Source: Clostridia bacterium
GTDB taxonomy: Bacteria; Bacillota; TC1; UBA5767
Length of the DNA: 64,000 bases
NCBI GenBank assembly: GCA_016887505.1
Contig: CP069393.1
Location: 2,379,001 to 2,443,000, forward strand
Reading direction: 5' to 3'
The notes under the pieces are model-generated. The model saw only the letters and a list, made by a program, of their open reading frames with translations. It made no database searches and was not told the DNA's origin. Position numbers and translations under genes: made by a program. Positions 46,991-54,793 of this stretch are shown piece by piece; position 1 is the first letter of the stretch, and every line of letters begins with the position of its first letter.

Positions 46991-48505
46991 GTGGTAAAGA
47001 CATTGAGAACTAGATATGCGGCTAGAAACAGCTTTTTGGGAATGATTGCCATTTCCGTAACCACAATACTCGCTTTTTTTGCTCGCTCTACAGTAGCAAG
47101 CGTATTGGGTCAAGAGGCGATTGGTTTAATTGCTCTTTTTTCAGATTTGTATATTGTACTTGGCTATTTTAAATTTGGGATATTTCCCTCTTTTTTAACA
47201 TCCCTGTATGCGCCAGCTCGTCAGGGGGATGCACCTGTCGTCTTGGCGATGTATGGACTATTTCGAAAAGTATATTTCAGATTAGGTTGGGTCTTTATCG
47301 GCGTATCTATTCTTCTTACTCTGATTCTTAGCTCATTTTATTCTTACCAAGTGGGGCTGTACTTTTTCCTGATTGCCTTTAACTATGCACTCGCATTCTT
47401 TTTTTCGTATCCTGTCTTGTTTGCCATGGTGAGTCAGGAATTTTTCTTTCTCACAAATCTATATGTCATGAGTCAAGGCGTGATGGCCTTGCTTAGGATA
47501 ATTTTTCTACCCATATTCCCCAGCTTCTATACCTATATAGCAGCTCATTTCGTATCGACCTTGATGTACTTTGTTTCGGTACATCTTTTGGTCAATCGTC
47601 TGGGCTTGATTCCGGCCGGAAAGGTTGGGCAGGTAGCATCCGATGAAAAAAAGAAAATAGTCCAGCGAATGGTCGGCCATTCTTTTCACAATGTGGAAAG
47701 TGTACTGCAAAATGGGTTGAATAATATTTATGTAGCGGTATTCGGAGGCCTAGCACAAACGGCTGCATTTGGAAGTTATGGTATGATTATTCTGACACTG
47801 ACCCATTTTAGCGATATGATAGTGCAGAATATGACAGCCAGTGTAGGAAATTTGCTTACAGAAAATGATGGAATACGCAATCTAGCGGTCTACCGGGCGA
47901 TGCTCTTTCTCTATAGCGCTGTGGGGACGGCCGTGGCACTTGGATTTTTAAATGTTTCAGATTTGTTTATGCAGTTTTGGCTGGGAAAAACCTATGTTTT
48001 GGAGTCTGGGGTGCGCTATGGCTTTGCAGCCCTATTCTTATTACAGATCATGATTCAGCCTGCTGAAATATTTAAAAAGGTTAGTGGTCTAATGTTTACA
48101 GACCGCTATGTACCCATACTAAGTGGCGCATTGAATGTCCTGCTCTGTCTAGCCCTTGGATATTTTTTTGGACCGGTGGGGATCTTATCCGCCAATCTTC
48201 TAAGCCTACTAGCCATTTCTTTTTGGCAAAAGCCATATATGGTATATAGGCATGTCCTTCATACACGGTTTCGGTCCTACTTTGTTCAAGTATTGCCCTA
48301 TCTTACCGTGTCTATTTTAGCCGGTTTGACAAGTATATTCATTTGTCGTGTGGTAGTCATACAAGGGATATTTGGGGCCATGCTGTTTAATGGAATCGTG
48401 TCTATTTTGGTGGCAATCCTATTTTTTATGATTTTTTTCTTTTCTAGTGCTCCTTGTCAATATATATTGGTAAGTATGAAACATGTTTGGAAAAAGAAAT
48501 CTTGA
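46991..48505 (+). CDS. Polysaccharide flippase (Wzx/MATE-like)
   Basis: This 504-residue protein has about 12-14 membrane helices. The listed start is GTG 46991. TTG 47003, better spaced from AGGTGG, may be the true one, giving 500 residues. The N-terminus (ARNSFLGMIAISVTTILAFFARSTVASVLG) is typical of flippases in EPS loci that move lipid-linked repeat units. It is unlike the minus-strand flippase at 18420 in sequence. It ends the operon's obvious glycan functions, and the pseudo-ABC gene follows after 14 bp. Confidence 0.8.
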   Translation: MVKTLRTRYAARNSFLGMIAISVTTILAFFARSTVASVLGQEAIGLIALFSDLYIVLGYFKFGIFPSFLTSLYAPARQGDAPVVLAMYGLFRKVYFRLGWVFIGVSILLTLILSSFYSYQVGLYFFLIAFNYALAFFFSYPVLFAMVSQEFFFLTNLYVMSQGVMALLRIIFLPIFPSFYTYIAAHFVSTLMYFVSVHLLVNRLGLIPAGKVGQVASDEKKKIVQRMVGHSFHNVESVLQNGLNNIYVAVFGGLAQTAAFGSYGMIILTLTHFSDMIVQNMTASVGNLLTENDGIRNLAVYRAMLFLYSAVGTAVALGFLNVSDLFMQFWLGKTYVLESGVRYGFAALFLLQIMIQPAEIFKKVSGLMFTDRYVPILSGALNVLLCLALGYFFGPVGILSANLLSLLAISFWQKPYMVYRHVLHTRFRSYFVQVLPYLTVSILAGLTSIFICRVVVIQGIFGAMLFNGIVSILVAILFFMIFFFSSAPCQYILVSMKHVWKKKS

Positions 48506-48519
48506 GGAGGTTTTGCAAT

Positions 48520-49200
48520 TTGGTAAAGCAGGTGTTATACGCTGAGCGATTCAGCGTTTTTACAGATACAGCAAGTTTGGTGAACTTGGGTTTTTCGATA
48601 CAAGAAGGTCAATGTCTTTCTTTGGGTATTCCCAACAAAGAAGAGCGTAGGTTGTTTCTATATGCTCTTTTTGGCGTGGTACCGATGATGGACGGCATCT
48701 TAAGATTTAAGGGCCAGGCCATTGAGGAAGAACTGCCGTCTGCCCGTTTATCCTATGGTATGAGCCTGATTTTACCAAAGTCGGAAGGAGAAGAAATCTT
48801 TCCAGATGAGCGGGTGTTTAGTCATAGTGTCATGGGCTACAAACGGTCCTTCTGGGGTGATTCCGGCATAGACTATCCTTGGATTGGAAACAAAAAGAGC
48901 ATGCAGCAATTTCGGCGCAGAAACCGCATCTTTACCAAGAAGGGTCAGAAACCTAGCCTAATCATTTACTATGAACCGAAAAAAGAATGTGACAGCCTTG
49001 AAAAAACCTTTCGAGAAAGCATGCTTTCATTTAAAAAAGACGGAGGAGCCGTCTTGATTATTGATAAAGAAGTGTATACGTCGAGTGGTATGGACCATGC
49101 TGGCCTCATCTGTGGGGGCAGAATGCTGGGCATTGTTGAAAACAATGAAGAGGACTTGAAGAAACTCTGGTCTATGGGAGGCGCAAAGGACGATGCGTAA
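48520..49200 (+). CDS. Degenerate ABC-ATPase-like protein
   Basis: This 226-residue protein probably starts at TTG 48520, 9 nt after GAGGAGG. It follows the outline of the second half of RbsA/MglA sugar-importer ATPases: a FSVFTDTASLVNLGFSIQEG opening, then GLI-type ALFGVVPMMDGILRFKG, and a late GGAVLIIDKEVYTSSGMDHAGLICGGRMLGIVE. However the Walker A position reads GIPNKEERR with no GKS/T, and Walker B reads LIIYYEP with the aspartate lost. It should therefore not hydrolyse ATP by the normal route. It precedes a GntR regulator (8-bp overlap) and may be a regulatory or scaffold relic. Confidence 0.6.
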   Translation: MVKQVLYAERFSVFTDTASLVNLGFSIQEGQCLSLGIPNKEERRLFLYALFGVVPMMDGILRFKGQAIEEELPSARLSYGMSLILPKSEGEEIFPDERVFSHSVMGYKRSFWGDSGIDYPWIGNKKSMQQFRRRNRIFTKKGQKPSLIIYYEPKKECDSLEKTFRESMLSFKKDGGAVLIIDKEVYTSSGMDHAGLICGGRMLGIVENNEEDLKKLWSMGGAKDDA

Positions 49201-49861
49201 ACTGTCAATCGAGAGCAAGGTTACCTTGATCTATAAGATTATGCGAGACAATATTTCGACCGGACTTTGGCATGAGGGAGACCAGTTTTCATCTTTCGAT
49301 GTTGCTAGAAAATACGGTATTGGTCGTACTACGGTAAATGACGCCATCAAGATTCTTGAAAAGAAGGGCTTTGTAGATATCCTGCCCAATGTAGGGTTTA
49401 AGGTCAGTGCTATTACGGTGCAGAGCATCCGGGAATACTTGGAGGTGCGTTTGGCTATTGAGCTGATTGTTTCTAAGTATTTGCAGACCAGTGATAAGCC
49501 TATGGAGGTTGGGCATATTAAGGACCGCTTTAGACTTGCAATTACCAGTTTTAACCTGGGACAGCACGAAGTAGCCTTGCAAGGCATCGAAGAATACCAT
49601 TTGTCCATCGCAGAGATGTTAGAGTCCAAGTCAGTTCGTAATCTGTTGATTGAGACAGAGGACTTGGAATATTATATTTTAAATCAAATCATGGTTAAGA
49701 ATCCAGAATGTTTTGTTCAAGTGTTGGAATTCAAGCAAGAATACTTGGACCGGATTGAAGAAAAGAATGTGGAGAGTAGTCAAGAAGTGCTAATCAGAAA
49801 AAAAGAAGTCATAGAAGAATGTATTGTAGAAATTTTAGCGAGGGAGGGTGCCGATGAATAA
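49193..49861 (+). CDS. GntR-family transcriptional regulator
   Basis: This 222-residue protein overlaps the pseudo-ABC gene by 8 bp and the permease gene by 8 bp. The N-terminal winged helix (STGLWHEGDQFSSFDVARKYGIGRTTVNDAIKILEKKGFVDI, spread over residues 22-64) is typical GntR. The helical C-terminal region (EYLEVRLAIELIVSKYL) resembles FCD effector domains, although conserved metal-binding histidines are sparse. It likely controls the permease or its own operon in response to a small molecule. No operator was identified. Confidence 0.83.
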   Translation: MRKLSIESKVTLIYKIMRDNISTGLWHEGDQFSSFDVARKYGIGRTTVNDAIKILEKKGFVDILPNVGFKVSAITVQSIREYLEVRLAIELIVSKYLQTSDKPMEVGHIKDRFRLAITSFNLGQHEVALQGIEEYHLSIAEMLESKSVRNLLIETEDLEYYILNQIMVKNPECFVQVLEFKQEYLDRIEEKNVESSQEVLIRKKEVIEECIVEILAREGADE

Positions 49862-51125
49862 GGTTCGAAAACGGTATGAAATTAATAACTATCCTCTGTC
49901 GCCTATTCCCCAAGAGGCAAGAAGCAAATGGATGGGGCTAAGTATTATTTGGGCGGGATTCATCTTAACGGTGTCCAATTTTTTAACTGGCACTTTGATA
50001 TCGGAAGGACTAACGCTCAGTAGCAGTTTTGGTGCAATCGTTCTTGGAAATAGTTTGCTGTTTTTGGTAGCCATGGTTATGGGATTTATTGCCCAGGAAA
50101 CGGGACTAAGCGCAACCTACCTGTCCCGCTATGCTTTTGGAATTCGAGGCTCTAAAATCATTTCCCTGCTTTTTTCGCTATCCTTTATCTGTTGGTCTGC
50201 AATCGGTATTGGTTTGGCGGCCAAATCTTTGGGCCATTATACAGGCTGGAATGTTGTATTTCTATCCCTGGTGATGACGGTCCTATTTGGCTTGACGGCG
50301 GTGTATGGCTTTCCCGGTATGGTCCGAATATCCTCGATATCCGTCCCCATCGTTGTACTGATTTCGTATTTTGGAATCCGTCAAATTTTAGCTGTCGGGG
50401 AAATTGAGTTATCTACCTTGATGCTCCTAAAACCGACTGAAACCATGCAATACGGTCGAGCAGTATCCATTGTTGTAGGGTCTTGGATTGTCGGTGCCGT
50501 TGCTGCACCAGATATTTTACGATTTGCCCTGCGGAAACGGGATGTCCTGATTACCATGCTTCTTACTTTTGTACTGCTCAATAGCCTTCAGACTGGAATC
50601 GGTGCCATCATGGGTCTAGTAGTGGGTAGTCCTGATCTACCAGATATCTTGTTCCATCTGGGATTTGGTTTATTTGGATCCCTCCTCTTGATTTTCTTGT
50701 CATGGACGACAGCCGATAACAATTTGTACGCCTCAGGCCTTGGCATAGCCAACTTTTTGGACCGAGGGGAGCGAATTAAAACGACTACCGTATCCATCGT
50801 ATTAGCCGGTGTGTTGGCAGTAGGTGGAATGTACAATTACCTGGGCCAATTTTTGGCCTTGGTGTCACTGGTTTTTGCACCGATTGGTGGGGTAATCATT
50901 GTGGATTTTTACCTGCATCGTGCGGGACTTATCCAGCATGCGCTGTATTATCAGGGAATTAGGTGGCGGGGAATCATTTCCGTTCTAGCAGGAATCCTGA
51001 TAGGGCTTTATATTGAATCGCCTATGCCCTTTGCCACGGCCTTTTTGACTGCGGGATTGATTTACCTCTTGATCTGTGTGGCAAAAATATATCTAAGTAA
51101 GTCCCAAAAGGAAATTTCCGAATAG
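49854..51125 (+). CDS. NCS1-family permease (cytosine/purine type)
   Basis: This 423-residue protein with about 12 membrane helices starts at ATG 49854 after GGGAGGG. It carries NCS1/CodB features: an N-terminal YPLSPIPQEARSKWMGLSIIW, helix 1 ending in GTLISEGL, SWIVGAVAAPDILRF near residue 211 and SWTTADNNLYASGLG near 285. These carriers import cytosine, hydantoins, allantoin or related heterocycles with Na+ or H+. It is coupled to the GntR gene and followed by a strong terminator. It looks unrelated to glycan synthesis unless it supplies a base or ring compound. Confidence 0.87.
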   Translation: MNKVRKRYEINNYPLSPIPQEARSKWMGLSIIWAGFILTVSNFLTGTLISEGLTLSSSFGAIVLGNSLLFLVAMVMGFIAQETGLSATYLSRYAFGIRGSKIISLLFSLSFICWSAIGIGLAAKSLGHYTGWNVVFLSLVMTVLFGLTAVYGFPGMVRISSISVPIVVLISYFGIRQILAVGEIELSTLMLLKPTETMQYGRAVSIVVGSWIVGAVAAPDILRFALRKRDVLITMLLTFVLLNSLQTGIGAIMGLVVGSPDLPDILFHLGFGLFGSLLLIFLSWTTADNNLYASGLGIANFLDRGERIKTTTVSIVLAGVLAVGGMYNYLGQFLALVSLVFAPIGGVIIVDFYLHRAGLIQHALYYQGIRWRGIISVLAGILIGLYIESPMPFATAFLTAGLIYLLICVAKIYLSKSQKEISE

Positions 51126-51128
51126 ATT

Positions 51129-51171
51129 CATAGGGGACGTAAGACTAGTCTTACGTCCCCTATGTGTTTTT
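51129..51171 (+). terminator. Terminator after the NCS1 permease
   Basis: A perfect inverted repeat of two 16-nt arms (CATAGGGGACGTAAGA and its complement) with CTAG at the centre is followed by TGTTTTT. It starts 4 bp after the permease stop. Confidence 0.9.
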
Positions 51172-51227
51172 AGTGAAAAGAGGGCGTGGGATCTTTCGAA
51201 AAAAGGAGTAAAAAAGGTATGTACTAC

Positions 51228-51401
51228 TAGACAAATGAGCTTAAGTACTTTATTATTAAGTGGTAACCGGACTACCTAACCGGTGTAACGATGATATTAG
51301 GACATTTGTCTTATTATACCAAGTGGCTTATTCCCCCCCGAAACTCCCTTGTACGGGAATATGCCAAAGCAAGATGGAGCTTTTGGCTCCATCTTTTTTT
51401 T
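51228..51401 (+). ncRNA. Candidate small RNA with its own promoter and terminator
   Basis: Between two terminators there is no credible gene, but there is a transcription unit. TAGACA (51228-51233) and TATTAT (51251-51256) are 17 bp apart. A rho-independent hairpin (AAGATGGAGC, TTTTG loop, complement, eight T) ends at 51401. The predicted RNA of about 135-140 nt contains an ACCGG/CCGGT hairpin and a TTCCC/GGGAA hairpin. It does not match any riboswitch consensus I recall. The MATE gene has a separate promoter further downstream, which argues for an independent RNA rather than its leader. Confidence 0.45.
51371..51401 (+). terminator. Rho-independent terminator upstream of the MATE gene
   Basis: A perfect 10-bp stem (AAGATGGAGC) with a TTTTG loop is followed by eight T. 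It would end the candidate small RNA at 51228-51401. Confidence 0.85.
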
Positions 51402-51409
51402 AAAGAAGA

Positions 51410-51438
51410 TTGCCATTCAAGCTAGTATTGGCTATGAT
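51410..51438 (+). promoter_or_regulatory. Promoter of the MATE gene
   Basis: TTGCCA (51410-51415) and TATGAT (51433-51438) are separated by 17 bp. Each hexamer matches the consensus at five of six positions. It lies 36 bp before ATG 51474 and downstream of the terminator hairpin. Confidence 0.72.
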
Positions 51439-51473
51439 GTTCTAAAATGATAGAGAAGGTTTTGGTGTAAGGA

Positions 51474-52814
51474 ATGGAATTAAAGAAGTTTTATAAGTCA
51501 TTGATTATGTTGGGGGTTCCGATTGCCCTACAGAATTTAATCATCAATGGACTTAATTTTGTGGATACGGTAATGATTGGCCAGCTGGGTGGCCTAGAAA
51601 TTGCGGCTGTAGGTCTGGCCAACCAGGTATATTTTGTTTTTTCTGTTATTCTGTTTGGTATTGTAAGTGGAACGTCGGTGTTTACGGCCCAGTTCTGGGG
51701 AGATAAGAATATTCGGGATTTCAATAAGTATACAGCCTTGGGACTTATTGTTACTGTGATTCCGACCCTGATTATGTCGGGACTTGCTTTTTTTGCACCG
51801 CAACAACTCATGGGTTTGTTTACACACGACCAGGCGTTGATACAGCTTGCCAGCAGATATCTGCATATTGCCAGCTTCAGCTACTTGTTTACCGGGGCTG
51901 CCTTTTTGTATGAGACCGTTATGAAGTCGGCTGGTAAGGTGCGTTTTCCCCTGTATGTTTCCATTGTGGCCTTTGGTGCCAACACGCTGTTAAACTATCT
52001 GCTAATTTTTGGCAAGCTTGGTCTTCCGGCCATGGGCGTGGAGGGGGCAGCTCTAGCCACCGTCTTTTCAAGAATCATAGAATCTACCCTGGTTTTGGGA
52101 TTGGTATTTGGAAAACAGTTGCCAGGTGCTGTGCACAAGAATAGTTTTAAAAATATTAGCAGAAAAGAATGGTTGCGTTTTACCAATATAGTGGGACCTG
52201 TGATTCTTAATGAGGCACTGTGGGTTATCGGAGTAACGCTCTACATGATGGTCTACGGGCGAATTAGTGCCCAAGCCGTAACGGTTATTTCCATCACCTA
52301 TACGGTTGAGAGGGTATTGCAAACCCTGTATTTTGGAATAGGTGGTGCAGCGGCCATAATGATTGGCAACACCCTGGGGGGGCGTGACAGGAAACTTGCC
52401 CAGCTTAATGGTGGGCGCTTGCTTCGAACCTCCTTCTTGAGTGGCTTGGTTTTGGGGATTCTAATTATTTTCTTGGCGCCAGTCGTTATTATGCCATTCA
52501 AGGTTTCTGGTGCGACAGCAGGATTGGCGATTAAGACTATTCGTATAATGGGTCTGCTGATGGCAGCCCGCAGTTTCAATATTACCCTGATCACTGGGGT
52601 GCTCCGGGCTGGTGGAGATACCAGGTATTGCCTGATGCTAGATACAGTCGGTGTTTGGGCTGTTGCTTTACCATTAGGAGCTCTCGCAGGACTGGGCCTC
52701 AAGCTATCTGTGGAATGGGTTTACCTAGCCTTTTTCTCAGAAGAAGCATTTAAAATAGTAGTGGGTTATTTGCGCTTTAAATCAGGTAAGTGGATTAACG
52801 TATTAACGCAGTAG
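51474..52814 (+). CDS. MATE-family efflux transporter
   Basis: This 446-residue protein has 12 membrane helices in two homologous halves. It shows MATE features: PIALQNLIINGLNFVDTVMIGQLG near residue 15, GIVSGTSVFTAQFWGDK near 58 and, in the second half, GGAAAIMIGNTLGGRD near 285. It is of the NorM/DinF-like multidrug group and exports cations or drugs using Na+ or H+. It has its own promoter and probably forms a single-gene unit before galE. A glycan role is not indicated. Confidence 0.9.
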   Translation: MELKKFYKSLIMLGVPIALQNLIINGLNFVDTVMIGQLGGLEIAAVGLANQVYFVFSVILFGIVSGTSVFTAQFWGDKNIRDFNKYTALGLIVTVIPTLIMSGLAFFAPQQLMGLFTHDQALIQLASRYLHIASFSYLFTGAAFLYETVMKSAGKVRFPLYVSIVAFGANTLLNYLLIFGKLGLPAMGVEGAALATVFSRIIESTLVLGLVFGKQLPGAVHKNSFKNISRKEWLRFTNIVGPVILNEALWVIGVTLYMMVYGRISAQAVTVISITYTVERVLQTLYFGIGGAAAIMIGNTLGGRDRKLAQLNGGRLLRTSFLSGLVLGILIIFLAPVVIMPFKVSGATAGLAIKTIRIMGLLMAARSFNITLITGVLRAGGDTRYCLMLDTVGVWAVALPLGALAGLGLKLSVEWVYLAFFSEEAFKIVVGYLRFKSGKWINVLTQ

Positions 52815-52847
52815 CCTCGTATGGTTAGACGAACCTACTGTAAGACG

Positions 52848-52856
52848 TGCTATACT
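52848..52856 (+). promoter_or_regulatory. Extended -10 promoter of galE
   Basis: TGCTATACT at 52848-52856 is a near-consensus extended -10, 30 bp before ATG 52886. No convincing -35 was seen. Confidence 0.5.
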
Positions 52857-52885
52857 AAAATGAAGTAAAATATTTTGGAGGGACT

Positions 52886-53896
52886 ATGGTTTTAGTAACG
52901 GGGGGAGCCGGCTACATCGGCTCACATACATTGGTAGAATTGCTTTTGGCTGGCTATGAGGTGGTGGTGTTAGATGATTTATCCAACAGCTCAATGCAAG
53001 CACTTGACAGGGTAACGGAAATTACCGGCAAATGCTTTGATTTTGTAAAAGTGGACTTGTTGGATATAGCAGCCTTGGAACAGGTATTTGAGAAGTACTC
53101 CTTTGATGCAGTAATCCATTTTGCGGGAAAAAAGGCAGTTGGAGAGTCCGTAGAAAAACCACTTCTATATTACGAGAATAATGTTTGCGGTACGATGAAC
53201 CTACTGAAAATGATGAAGCGCTACCAGGTGAAACGCATGGTGTTTAGCTCTTCTGCTACGGTTTATGGCGATCCGGACTGTGTTCCCATAGAGGAATCGG
53301 CAAGACTGCAACCGACCAATCCGTATGGTAGGACCAAGTTGATGATTGAACAAATCCTAATGGATTTGAAGAATTCTTGGGATGATTTTTCGGTGGTTAA
53401 TCTTAGATATTTTAATCCCATCGGCGCCCACGAGAGTGGAAAAATCGGTGAAAACCCTTCGGGAATCCCCAATAATTTGCTCCCCTTTGTGGCTCAAGTT
53501 GCCATTGGCCAAAGAGACCAGCTAACGGTGTTTGGGGCAGACTATCCGACAATAGATGGAACCGGCGTGCGGGACTATATACACGTAATGGATCTAGCCA
53601 AGGGCCATCTCTTGGCATTAAAAAAAGTGGAAACCGAAAAAATGCAGGGTCTATATAACCTGGGAACGGGCAAGGGTTATTCTGTTTTACAGATTGTTAA
53701 AGCCTTTGAAGAAGCTTCCGGACGAAAGATTCCATTCGAAATAAGCGCTAGGCGTCCGGGTGATATTGCCGTTTGTTATGCTGACGTAACAAAAGCGCGT
53801 GAGGAACTGGGCTTTATTGCCCAAAAGGGTTTGGCTGAGATGTGCCAAGACGTTTGGCGATGGCAAGAAAATAATCCAAGAGGATATACCAAATAG
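52886..53896 (+). CDS. galE: UDP-glucose 4-epimerase
   Basis: This 336-residue extended SDR has [17 protein letters not shown] at residues 4-20, [19 protein letters not shown] near 78 and [10 protein letters not shown] near 121. The catalytic pair is Tyr147 and Lys151 in NPYGRTK, and the product-site loop is [14 protein letters not shown] near 230. It interconverts UDP-glucose and UDP-galactose and so supports the glycan locus. GGAGGG precedes the start. Its original terminator, beginning 2 bp after the stop, has been split by a mobile element. Confidence 0.95.
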   Translation: MVLVTGGAGYIGSHTLVELLLAGYEVVVLDDLSNSSMQALDRVTEITGKCFDFVKVDLLDIAALEQVFEKYSFDAVIHFAGKKAVGESVEKPLLYYENNVCGTMNLLKMMKRYQVKRMVFSSSATVYGDPDCVPIEESARLQPTNPYGRTKLMIEQILMDLKNSWDDFSVVNLRYFNPIGAHESGKIGENPSGIPNNLLPFVAQVAIGQRDQLTVFGADYPTIDGTGVRDYIHVMDLAKGHLLALKKVETEKMQGLYNLGTGKGYSVLQIVKAFEEASGRKIPFEISARRPGDIAVCYADVTKAREELGFIAQKGLAEMCQDVWRWQENNPRGYTK

Positions 53897-53909
53897 GAAA
53901 AAGGAGAGC

Positions 53910-53918
53910 AAATGTGCT
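53910..53918. repeat. 9-bp target-site duplication, left copy
   Basis: AAATGTGCT abuts the outer end of the left terminal inverted repeat and recurs exactly at 56813-56821. Confidence 0.85.
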
Positions 53919-53957
53919 CAACGGGTTCGGTTTTGAGGTGCATATTTTAAAATCACA
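53919..53957 (+). repeat. Left terminal inverted repeat
   Basis: The 39-bp end begins CAACGGGTTCGGTTTTGAGG and finishes AAAATCACA. It pairs with 56774-56812 except at positions 7 (G/A) and 30 (T/C). The final nonamer is also the first unit of the 12-bp array. Confidence 0.88.
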
Positions 53958-54017
53958 AGAGAAAACACACATTAATTCACAACGGAATTCACACGAGAAT
54001 TCACATGGTATTTCTCA
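53950..54017 (+). repeat. Left-end array of AATTCACA-like octamers, 12-bp period
   Basis: Six octamers start at 53950, 53962, 53974, 53986, 53998 and 54010: AAATCACA, AAAACACA, three times AATTCACA, then ATTTCTCA. The four-base spacers vary (AGAG, CATT, ACGG, CGAG, TGGT). All point inward from the left end. The fixed period slightly over one helical turn and variable spacers suggest protein-binding sites rather than a coding repeat. Confidence 0.85.
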
Positions 54018-54021
54018 AGAG

Positions 54022-54049
54022 GCGACGAATATTCATCGCTTCTTTTTTT
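54022..54049 (+). terminator. Possible terminator inside the left arm
   Basis: An 18-nt near-perfect palindrome (one C:A mismatch) is followed by TTCTTTTTTT. It lies about 125 bp after the galE stop and could replace the disrupted terminator and shield the cargo operon. Confidence 0.5.
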
Positions 54050-54567
54050 ATCGATTCCAAACGTTAGAATTCAATTTTTTGATTCTCACCTCACTGCGAA
54101 ATTCATATACCACCGAATTGTGCATCATAGAGCGCAACAACCGCTGTTGTGCATTAAAAGATGCAATAATATCAACTTCATTTAAAAAACAAGTACCAAG
54201 AGCTTTAAGGCCCCGCTATTGGCCGCATGGGACTTTCGCACAAACCCCATGGATTGATTCCTATCCATGGAAGGGCAAGATCGTTATCTTGCATGCATAA
54301 CATAAATTATTTTTTCGCAATTTAAAGAAACGATACCTCTATCTATGTATTATATAGTGCATAATTGGCGATTATGGTATTGCCACCGCATCACCGACAT
54401 TACCACCAATCGAAATGCACTAAAATAGGCTAAAGAAAACCTTGGCCCTTGGAGATGGATTTAGACGTCTTCATTCCGACGAGCGTCTTGCAAAAGGAAT
54501 CTCCGAAAGTAGATCCAAATTGAGCTGGGTCGCAATCGGCAAGCAATATTCTGCCTATCGAAATTCG

Positions 54568-54599
54568 AATTCACACGGATGATTTCACTCTAGCGCACA
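54568..54599 (+). repeat. Internal three-unit octamer array, 12-bp period
   Basis: Units at 54568 (AATTCACA), 54580 (TGATTTCA) and 54592 (AGCGCACA) are 12 bp apart in the same orientation as the left-end array. Only the first is a perfect copy. Confidence 0.45.
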
Positions 54600-54672
54600 A
54601 GATTTGATCTAGGGCCTCAGTTGGCTAATTTTTCACTTATCGAAACCTCTTACAAGCGCCTTTGAGCCGATT

Positions 54673-54772
54673 TTCGGTACTAAAAACGTACATCATTAGT
54701 AACGAATCTTGCTACTCAGTCGCTTTCTTCTTTGACATTTCGTTACTAAAAGTATATATTATTAGTAACGAA
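54673..54772 (+). promoter_or_regulatory. Duplicated palindromic operator/promoter of the AbiE operon
   Basis: There are two 34-bp sites of the same design. Site 1 (54673-54706) has arms TTCGGTACTA and TAGTAACGAA. Site 2 (54739-54772) has perfect 10-bp arms TTCGTTACTA and TAGTAACGAA. Both have 14 bp between arms and their starts are 66 bp apart. AT-rich TATATT/TATTAT sequence inside site 2 could be the -10. In characterised AbiE systems AbiEi binds two inverted repeats in its own promoter cooperatively, so this pair is the expected autoregulatory operator. Confidence 0.82.
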
Positions 54773-54793
54773 ACGACGAGAGAGGTGATTATT

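Larger units (their letters stand above)
54018..54661. other. Non-coding, hairpin-rich left arm of the element
   Basis: There is no credible gene here. Several inverted repeats are visible: 54022-54039 (GCGACGAATATTCATCGC, one mismatch) followed by TTCTTTTTTT, which could act as a terminator for galE read-through; 54132-54152; 54247-54270 (CCATGG arms); 54275-54292 (GCAAGAT/ATCTTGC); and 54451-54504 (nested GGAGAT/ATCTCC and AGACG/CGTCT). A short degenerate octamer array lies at 54568-54599. The region might encode a structured RNA or be transposition DNA. Confidence 0.5.

Noticed and set aside
51235-51279. A 14-codon leader peptide (MSLSTLLLSGNRTT) as an attenuator for the MATE gene
   Set aside because: No ribosome site stands before it, it overlaps the likely promoter, and the MATE gene has its own promoter after the terminator.
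51180-51473. A known riboswitch in front of the MATE gene
   Set aside because: I compared it from memory with purine, guanidine, yybP-ykoY, preQ1, ZTP, THF and c-di-GMP patterns and found no match. The separate MATE promoter argues against it too.
53950-54017. Regular short repeats resembling a CRISPR array or microsatellite
   Set aside because: The repeat unit is 8 bp with 4-bp spacers, far too small for CRISPR, and no cas genes are near. Symmetric placement at both ends of the element fits protein-binding sites better.
53914-54300. A 128-codon open frame at the left end of the element
   Set aside because: It begins within the target duplication, its first third is the 12-bp repeat translated as a four-residue repeat, and it has no ribosome site. 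It is most likely non-coding.
54662-54793. A 44-residue N-terminal extension of AbiEi from TTG 54662
   Set aside because: It would translate through both operators and lacks a ribosome site. GTG 54794 has AGGTG at proper spacing and starts the conserved winged helix.
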